Source: Pipra filicauda
Taxonomy: Eukaryota > Chordata > Aves > Passeriformes > Pipridae
DNA: 64,000 nucleotides
NCBI RefSeq assembly: GCF_003945595.2
Contig: NW_024104301.1
Coordinates: 1,302,001 to 1,366,000 of the forward strand
Reading direction: 5' to 3'
Each line of letters begins with the position of its first letter. The first letter of the stretch is position 1. This document shows positions 55,161 to 64,000 of this stretch, one piece after another. The notes under the pieces were generated by a model that saw only the letters and a program-made list of their open reading frames with translations, was not told where the DNA came from and did no database searches. The position numbers were made by a program, and so were the translations under genes.

Positions 55161-57807
55161 CAGGAGGTTCATTTTACACTATTATAAAGTTAAATTAAAA
55201 CCCATTATGGAGGGTCACACAGCAGCCAGGAGCAGAGGCAGGTACCAGCCTCAGGTTCTGATCACACACTGCCTGCAGAAGTTGAGAAAAATCTCCCAGA
55301 TGAAAGAACAAACTCCTGAGCTCAATACCCTTGACTCAGCTATTGAACAATTTTCCTGGTAATACTGTCCCATAACTGAGAAATGAAAGATAATTAACAA
55401 CCAACCATAAGAAAACCAAGCCAAACACTTAGTGGCAAAAGGATGAGCAAAGGCATTACCTGGAGACCTCGCCTACCTCCCTAAAGACCTTCCTGAGGTT
55501 CTCAACATCACCTTTATCCCCCAAGAAGATGCCTCCTTGAAGAAAGGGATATCAAAGAGATGTTAGCTCTTGGTCCCAAGTGTATCAAACACTTGGACTT
55601 TGGGAAGCAACACCAGCTTTAGAAACCCGGCCACCTTCCCTCTCCTGCAGAGTTCCCTGGAGGAGGATGCAGTGCCCTCCTACGACTGGAAGCGCTGCAT
55701 CCATACTGCATTTGCATTTATTTATGCCTTTAGAGGCAGCAGCATAAATGTGAAACAGATTTCTGGGGCCTAAGTCAGCAGTTTTTAACAGCAGCCTCAC
55801 CTCTCACACCGTGATTAATGCGGCAGTTTCGCTCCTGGCCCAGAGCAGTTTGGCTCAGCTTTATCTACCCACAGTAGCTCTGCTGCAAAGACCATTTCCT
55901 TTATCTGCCACTCGTATCCCGCTTGTCCACAGCATCCCTGCCTCTCAGGAGTCTTTCATCAGTATCTACAGAACATGGTTGTCAAACCCTGCTCAGCCCT
56001 TACTCCAGCACACGCAGCCTGTGATCCGTCACATGGACCCATAACTGTCCTGCCCATGTCCCGCTGCCATCTCATTGGGAAGGACCACAGGATAAAGAGG
56101 AACTTGGTTTGTGAGTGCACAGTATCACAAACGGACCACAATTGCCTCCATGAATCCCTCACGAATGACCACCAAAGAGAAAACACAGTTTATGAGGGTT
56201 TTCCAAGATGCATAGCAAGTGCTCGTATTTTACCATCCCCTTCTCTCCCCTCTTCTCCCAGCCCTGCCAAAGTGATCTCTCCAGTGGGGTTGTTTTAAAC
56301 CATGTTTACACTGAAAGGTTAAAAAGCCCCAACATTTCTATTTAGTAGCTTTGTGGCCACCGTTATTTGCCATGACACTCATCACTACACTCAAAACTGT
56401 CTCACACACACAAGCACGTGTGATAAACTGATGAGACAGAAGAGCTTTTTGGAATTAGCCGTTCTCAGTTTTCATAGTGTGGGTCATACCTACTAACTGA
56501 CAGCTAAGCAGATTTAAAAACTCATCAGGCCTTGGGAAAAAAAAATAGATCAAAAGTTAAATCTCCTTAAAAGTGCACAGTTCACACGCTCACAGCTCCA
56601 AGGCCACTGTGTCAGTAAGTGACAGTTCAGTGCAGTCGTAGATCCTAATCACACATCTCATCTGTCACAGCTCCTTCAGAGAGACATTTTCATGCAGATG
56701 CTCACACAGCTGAGTTTCATGACTGAGCTTAGATCCCATCTGACAGTGAATCAGCAGCTAATGAACACGTGCCCACATCACAAAACCCCAACAGTCCTCC
56801 CAGCGCCACAGCAGCTGGAGCTGGGGAGCTCCCCGTGCCTGCTTCCATGGGCTGGCCACTGTCACACAGCCAGGGAAAAGGGAAGAGAAAAACACAACAT
56901 ATGTGGAAATCAGCCCTCCTCAGGTGTAAAGCTCAGGGCAAGCTCCAAAGCTCTCAAAGGCACTGCGAGGGGCTGAGGATAAATACTGCTTGGTGAGACA
57001 GGGCGAACAAGTCACATTTACAGTATTCGGTCTTTTTTCCATTATTAGATACAATTTGACGTCACTCATAGAATTTAAGAGCTCATTGTAAAGCAGACAT
57101 TTATTCCAAGTGAAGGATGGAAGCAGTCCAAATGCAATACAGCGACACTGGAGCTATTAAATCTTGTTATAGTTCACTGGGCAGCCAAACAGTGGCTCGA
57201 AGCAACCTGAGGGAGAGGGGAGAGGGGGGAAGTAACACCACAGTAAAGCGTGCACACACCTACCACCTTTTCTCCTTAAATATTCTAGGATATTGTAACT
57301 GTTTCTTTGTACTTTCCATTGCTCTTACTCCTTTAACTCGGAGAGGAAAACTTGACTGCCTGCCTTCTGCGTTGTAAGTGATGCTGTGCAAAGCCAGCCA
57401 AGCCCTTTCCACGCACACACCAAGGGGATCAGGTGAAGTCCATCAGCTGAACTTTGGCTGGAAAATTAACATTTCAAGTCCTGCCATGCCTGGAGGTTAC
57501 ACAGTAATGAACTAATAAAGAAGCCATTAAAAGAACTAATAAGCACACTCAAGTCACAGATGAGTTCGGAGGGAAAGACAAACCAGCCTCTAATCCTTTT
57601 GCTGTACTGGGGATAAAGATGAATATTAAAAAGCACCTGACATGAAAGGTTAAACGTTTCCAAGTCGTCTGCATGAAGAGAGCAGCCATAAACCCCAAAG
57701 TCCCGTGGCCTCACTGCAGAGCCAGAAGAGCTAAAACAGCTGTGCTTTTAAAGGGGTTGCTCTTAGTCCAAGTCTCTCAGCATCACACCCTGAAGACAAG
57801 CAACAAT

Positions 57808-57889
57808 TACACACACACATATAAATATAGATGTGTAATGTATATATATAGAGAAATATATATAAGCATACATATATACACACACACAG
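57808..57889 (+). repeat. Compound CA/TA microsatellite
   Basis: Alternating purine-pyrimidine (AC)n, (AT)n and (AC)n blocks with interruptions. Likely length-polymorphic. Confidence 0.85.
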
Positions 57890-60800
57890 GGAAACAAAAA
57901 TAAAAGCAGCACTGAATGTGGTGAGTGCAGCGTGTTGGCTGAAAACAGACTGAAAATTGCTGGCAGCTCATTAAATTACTGTAAAGAAAAATCTATGCAA
58001 TGCCACAGGCAAGAGCATGGTCAGGATTTTCCTTTTGCTGGTGACACGTCCTTTAGCTGAAAGGCCACTGTCATGCAGGAGCAGGGAGGTGGGAGGCTGG
58101 CCAAATTTAAAAAACAAAATAAACACATCTTATTTCCAAGGTAGCCTCCCTGGGAGGTTACTGCATTTACACTTCACAGCTCCAGGTGCTACAATCCCTC
58201 TTCCTGATGGAACTCAGGAGAGGGAGCAGAAGGGAGCTTGGTGCAGTTCCCACAGGTTGGGCAAGGCTTCACTTCTATTAAGTAGTAAAATGCCAACAAC
58301 AAATCCAATCAGGCTCTTAATGTCCATGTCTAGACTGCCTCTGTTCTTTCTTTCTCTCTGTGAGCTGCTGCACTGGAAATTACACTTTTTTATTACAATG
58401 ACAAGAGCAGAAAGTCATGAAAACTCCCACTCTTTCATCTTGCCAGTCACTAAGCATGAAAATAAGAAACTGAGCTGGTGACCAGCTCACCCAGAGGGTC
58501 CCCAGGTACCCAGCAGAGCACAAATCCTGCCCAGACCCATAAGACAAATGGCCTTACAGCTAAAAATCATCAGGAAACAGGACTATTTATGAACATTATG
58601 AATGAAGAAAACCACTTCAAGCTGCAGAAACAAGGAATGTCTCCAGATTGTTTACAGACATTAAAGGCTTTTGCTGTCTAACCTCAGTTATCCTCACTAC
58701 GGTTCAAGCCCCTCCCTTGTGCTGAGCTCAGGAGAGCCAGCAAATGGTTCATTACCTATGTTCTTCCTCGGTTCCTCGTTTTCATGTTCAAAGACACATG
58801 TGATGCCTCTTTTCCCTGTCTGTCTACAGCCCTTCTCCCCTAAATCCACATGTGTAAGACTGGTGTGAGCCACAGCATTCCTAAGGAATGAGCAGGATAA
58901 CTTTAAGTCTTTCCTCTGACTCCTGTTCACACCCCTCTGCACGATATTTGCCAACAGCAGAAGGCAGTTGGGGCCACTCAGTCCTAAACCCATTGCAGCT
59001 GTAATCTCACCTCCCACGGAATGGCAACCACTCAACTCATTCCCCATTTTATAGCTTAATCGTGGCCCTTTACACTCATCTTTTCCAACTTACAGCCCAT
59101 TTCAGACTATTTCTCAAGGTTAATTTGAATTTTTATCTCCAAATACTCACAGATCCACTAAACTTGCTTTTGAGCCACAAAAATGCAATTTTAGGATTTG
59201 AGTCGAGATTGGACAGACCCTGGATTGCTTCCTCAGTAACTCCCTACTCAAACTGAAAAGGACATCAACAGCTACTCCACTTTTTCAGTAGTAACAGTCC
59301 TGGTAGAAATAACATTTGATTACCTCGCTTCTGCAAATGCCATGTGGAAAAGGAAACAAGCATTCAAAGCTGCTTTAAGAAAGACAATTTCACCAAGGAA
59401 AACAGTGTTTGATTGCAAAGGCAGTGTCATAGCACCATAATACTTCACACTGGTTTCATTAGGCTGAGATTTGCCTTGCCTAAGGGCAAAGTAGGGATGG
59501 AGAAAATAAGTCCTACTCCATCAGAAGAAACTTGGAATGACACCTAAAATTCTTACATGGGAAGCGAGACAGACACGGCAGTGAGGGCCATGAAAAATGG
59601 TGCAATTGAGAGGCCATTTTGCACAAGAGCAGTAAATGTTTAATGTCCCTGTTGCGTCTTTCATCCTAACACCAACAGATTAACAAGGTTTCTGTGGCTT
59701 TGGAGTTTTGATCTTGGAAATAATTACAGTAAATATTTCATAAGCTCCTTTGAAAGTTTTGTTTCTTTTTTAATAAAGAAAAAAGAATCGCTCACCGCTC
59801 TCCGACTGCAGCAGGGTAATAAAAGTGCACAGCTAATCAATAACCACTTTCTGTTCATTATTCAGCACATTTTGGGCTGGGGTTATTTCTTCCCCTCTGC
59901 CATTTCGCATCCCACATACAGAGCGATGGTGCGTTTTTAAACCATCAGATATTACAGTTTTTGCAAATTATCCTTTATGTTAACCACAACATGGAGCATC
60001 CAGCCTCTAAATACCACCTACATCATTTAGAGGGTTCCAGGGTGTTTTCAGCTGAGCCAGCCAAGGCAGAGGAGGCCAAAGTGAACGACATGCCAGATCA
60101 GTTCTGTTTCTTCCTTAGTCTGGGTAACAAATTGCTGTGCAATTGCTGTCCCTTGTGCCTTTTTAAGAAGGGTGAAGTTTTTGTTTCAAGTCACTTGGAC
60201 GCTCCCAGCTCCAGGCTCCTCCCTGGGGAGCTGGTGCTGCTGCTGCTGGGACCAGACCCTTCGCTTTGCCCCGGATCCAGCTGCTGCACTGGAGCCACAG
60301 CTGCACATCCTCAACACTCAGGACCTTTGCACATGCTGCCAAACCAGGTGCAGTGGCCACCTCAGGCAATGAGAGACTCCAAGGGATACTACCAATGTTA
60401 CCCACATCCCCAATTCTCACCTCCTCTGGGAAGCCCCAACACATTCACTCCTCACTCCCCCCCCCCAAAGGACACACTGTGATCACTTAAAGTACAACTG
60501 AAGCTGGAAAGTGAATCAAAGACTTGGGAAGTTTGAGAAAGGCACACGGATGAATCCATCAGACTACTCTCACTTTCCACGAGCATAAGCAGAGGAAAAG
60601 CAGCCACCACAAGAGACAGTTCTCCCTTGAAGAAAATCAAACCCTTAAGATGAGAGTGGAATCAAATGGAAATCTGCCTGAGACATCAAAGTGCCCACTG
60701 TCACCCCCCAAATCCCATAAAACCTTGATTTATTAGTTTAGCTAGAGACTTGGAAAAAACTCACTATTTATTGGTGCCTTTGGTTTTTTTTTTAAATAAC

Positions 60801-61835
60801 CAAGTTTTCATGGCAAAGAAATGGGAGTGGACAGTCTGTTACACACACACACAGTGCAGGAGGCAAAGTGAACAGTTAGACACAGGCTGGAGTCATAAAA
60901 GACAAAATATAGGATGCCCTGCCACATGGTATTGGAAGCAAAAAGAAGAGTCAAATTATATCTATACCTTCAATGCAAAAACCCCAGAAATGAAGTTTTC
61001 AAAGCATCCACAACAGATACCTGCAAAGCATTTAAAGTGCTACAAAAAAACCCAAGCACACACATTTGGTTTCAGCTTCTTGCTACTTTTTTTTTTCTTT
61101 TTTAATCACCTCTTCAATTCCTTCTCAGAATGTACCAACCACCTTCTGTACCACCCCAGCCATCCATCTTCGGAATTCCCACAACTCAGAGAAGAAACCT
61201 CAGGGACCCCAAGGCAGAGGACACCTGGAGCGAAGTCAATCCTAATAAAACACCTGGGTGCTGAGACAGGCTGGAGGAGGCTGATTACAGAGCCCAGAGT
61301 GCCACTGTCACTCCCAGAGGGAACCTCCTGCCCCTCTGGATATTTAACTTCTGTTCAAGCTTTCCTGAACACAAAGCGTGGCATGTTTCTACATAATATT
61401 TCTAAACCCTTCTCTAGATTAAACTCAGGTCCAGCTGTGCCCTCTTGCATTTGTTCGGTTTTCTTGACGTGCAATTTAATTATTTCCAACATTTTGCAGA
61501 CTTGGTGTGAACAGGGAAAGGAAATGGCACCTTGGAAGGAACACGAACTCCCCCAGCCAGCCTGGACACCCCCAGCTGAACAACCACAAATCCCACCAGG
61601 GCAGGCTCCAAAAAAAGTAGTAATAAATGATGTATCTGCCACAAGCCAAGGACAGGAGCAGAGCCTAAGAGAGAAATGCAGGTACTGGCAAGAAAAGAGG
61701 AAGCAGCACTATCTGAGTCACCCAGCCTGAGCAAGCACAGAAACCCAGGAGCAGGAGAGCCTGGCTGGGCACTCCTTGCAGCAGCTCCCAGTGCTTGAGA
61801 GATGCACTAAAGCTCTGCCCCGGCCTCAGGGACAA

Positions 61836-61942
61836 CCATCATTATCCCTCATTTGGGGGAAATTAAGATACAGAGAGAAATCTTATCTGGTCCAACATCC
61901 AGGAGAGAATCAGTGACAGAGCAGATTCAAGAGGTTCTAAGT
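61836..61942 (-). mobile_element. MIR/CORE-SINE-like fragment
   Basis: CATCATTATCCCTCATTTGG, AAGATACAGAGAGAAATCTT and CAGTGACAGAGCAGATTCAA follow the reverse-complement MIR core order (ATTATCCCCATTTTACAG, CAGAGAGGTTAAG, GGCAGAGC..GATTCGAA). Confidence 0.5.
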
Positions 61943-64000
61943 CCAAATTTTGCCACAAAATACTTTTTTTTGCAAATAGAGGAAGGAGTGGAGTAGCTCA
62001 AGTAAATTCAGTTGCCCTGATAACTAACTAGCCCCATTCTGCAAGAAAAAGATGTGAAATTTCTTTTTTCCTCTTACCAACTACCTTTCAGGCTATCAGT
62101 AATTTCTGCAGAAAATAAAATAACTCCCGAAAATACCGAATTTCTCCGAGAGCCCAGAGGTTCTCTGCACAAATCCCACCCTACCTCCTGTTGCTCACAG
62201 ACAAACCCTTTTCCTGCTGGAAAGCACCTGGAAGCTTCAAGAACTTTTCTGTTTTTTTGAAGTTGGGGTAGATCCAGGTTTGATTGACGCAGTAAATTGA
62301 ATAAAGACTGGCAGAACTGTCACCATGCGTGGCTTCATGACACTCCATGGCTACAACCAAACATTCACCCCTCCCTCTTCTAGAAGGGCTACAGATCTTC
62401 TGTTTCTACAGCTGACAAGAAAAGAAATTACTCAAGATCAAAAGATGCTCAAACCCTCACAATGGTATCCTCCAAATCTCATGGAAATAATCCTTGCTGG
62501 GGATAATATTCTTAGCTGTAATTACGTTGTGCTCTGAACCCAATATTTGCATTAATATCTTGGGAATCTTAAACCAAACTCACTTTTCAGCTGTCAAATC
62601 CACAAGACAAAACTGAAACAGAACCTTTGGCCTTTTACTCTGATCCATTTTGCTCCAGAACCCCTCCCACAGCCTCTCCCACTGCCACTGGTTTCAAAGA
62701 GCCATGATTTGGCTCAGACTCCTCTCCAGGAAACAATCCTCTTTCCTACAGAAAATTTCTGGATGTAACAAACCATTTAACAGCCATAGAGTACATATTG
62801 TGGTTTCAGCCCAACAAGGCAAGCAGAGAGCTTTCCCAAGGGCAGATTTCTCATCTTCCTTGAGGACTCGTGGTTTTATTCCTCAAATTAAATCAGATTT
62901 CAACTGCCTTCTCCAACTACAAATTCAACTTTACAAGTAAATAAGGGTGTCGTGAAACACACGCCATGTCATTCTGCACATATGGGTCAAAAGAAAGCAA
63001 TTTAATGTAAATCAAAACAAAAGAAACAAAATCTGTTTCCTGACCCTCTGAGGCCTGTTCAAATAAACTTTTTTCCTCCATTCCCCAACAAATACCCGGA
63101 TTGTTTTGAGGGTGTTCTTTTTTGAAGTGTCCCTTATAAGAAAGTGTTAAAAAAGAAAGTTCACAAAGGGTTGTGGCACAAGATTTTTATTTCATTCGAT
63201 GCACCATAGGATGGAAACCTTGTTCCAGCCTGGCACCAGCTGAGGGAGCAAAGCCCAGAGCAGAGAGTGTCAAACTCCATCAGTTCAGATTTCAGGGAGC
63301 AGTTCCCTGGCCTGGCTTTCCAGTTCTCGTTATGGCCTGGCCAGTTGTTTCACACCTTGGGAATTCCTCCATGGCCACTGATCCAGCTCTGCCTGTCAGC
63401 TGCTGGGTGCCAGGAGCTCTGCACAGCCCCACGTGCCCTTCGTTAAAGGGCATTACAGCTGTATTTATATCTGACATAAATCTGCTTTGTAAACAGTGAC
63501 CTGATTCAGGACCGGGACTTTCTTAGATGGCCACAAGGACACGTGTCTGATGGCCCTGACCCACAGCACCAGACCTGCCTGACCACCAGAGGAGATGCTG
63601 CTCTCAAAGCCTCTGGAAATGGCAGGTGGAAAGTGAAAACCACCAAAAGCTGGAGGTTTTGGCATATCCGCAAAATCCAACAGTGCCTTGCAGATAGAGG
63701 AGCCAAAGGGCTCCAACATTTCAACTTGATCACAACATGGTATGAAGAAAAGGAGAATTAGTCTGGGCAATAAAAGTTACCTGCAGTCTACAAGCAAAGC
63801 AAGTGTCTGAGGGACAGCAAAGTTTGGATAGTTTAGTCCAAAATTCCCTGCAAATTCTGGCTCAAAGTCAAAACAATCAGTAGCTGAACCGAAAATAATA
63901 TCCAAGTTCTCACTCTGCAGGCACCAGAGCCTGTTTTCTCATCTCATTTCTATTCTTCTATTTGCTGCCAATTCAAAGCACGAGGACAAAAAAAAAATAA

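Larger units (their letters stand above)
51062..64000 (-). other. Intron or upstream region before the first coding exon
   Basis: Nearly 13 kb upstream of the first coding exon with no CpG island or convincing leader exon. PITPNM2 genes are known to have untranslated leader exons far upstream, so this is read as 5' intron. It holds a 53-base A run, a CA/TA microsatellite, three MIR-like fragments and a 326-codon plus-strand open frame. Confidence 0.65.

Noticed and set aside
1..64000. CRISPR arrays, operons, phage, tRNA or rRNA genes
   Set aside because: The window is vertebrate intron and exon sequence; no spaced direct repeats, tRNA cloverleaf or rRNA signature was recognised.
1..64000. 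A second protein-coding gene
   Set aside because: All convincing coding segments join in one PITPNM2 reading frame; other open frames lack conserved motifs and splice context.

Overview
The window is vertebrate nuclear DNA, almost certainly from a bird. Two truncated CR1 LINE copies carry typical avian 3' ends, the coding content is sparse, and every exon is short and bounded by GT-AG introns. No prokaryotic, viral or plasmid feature was seen. The species cannot be fixed from the sequence.

Nearly the whole window is one gene on the minus strand, PITPNM2. It encodes membrane-associated phosphatidylinositol transfer protein 2 (Nir3, RdgB family), which moves phosphatidylinositol and phosphatidic acid between ER and plasma membrane at contact sites. 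Fifteen coding exons join in one consistent frame from the start codon at 50965 down to 1205. They give about 841 codons, roughly the N-terminal 60 percent of the usual ~1300-1350-residue protein. The order is: PITP domain (residues 1 to ~260, eight of nine key segments recognisable, inositol-headgroup residues T59, K61, N90 and E248 all present); a Ser-rich linker; the FFAT motif (351-357) that binds ER VAP proteins; an alpha/beta lipase-like region whose nucleophile position is Cys567; a second Ser-rich linker; and the first part of the DDHD domain from about residue 700. The rest of the C-terminal half, including the LNS2 domain, lies beyond base 1.

Layout from right to left (gene direction): 64000-51062 is intron upstream of the first coding exon, with no recognisable promoter or leader exon. 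51061-50888 holds the end of the 5' UTR, with a 7-codon upstream ORF, and codons 1-26. 50887-36536 is a 14-kb intron. 36535-26571 holds the remaining PITP-domain exons. 23725-19425 holds the FFAT and acidic-linker exons. 16741-13979 holds the lipase-like exons. 9556-8838 holds the start of DDHD. 1369-1205 is the last exon in the window.

Introns carry low-complexity tracts, two CR1 fragments, seven diverged fragments that look like MIR/CORE-SINEs (all in the same orientation as the gene), and two hairpins that directly abut at 37752-37817. I found no new gene system. The points worth checking are splice-level (a NAGNAG acceptor, a symmetric FFAT exon, a read-through ORF with an intronic poly(A) signal), the hairpin pair, and one statistically long intronic ORF.
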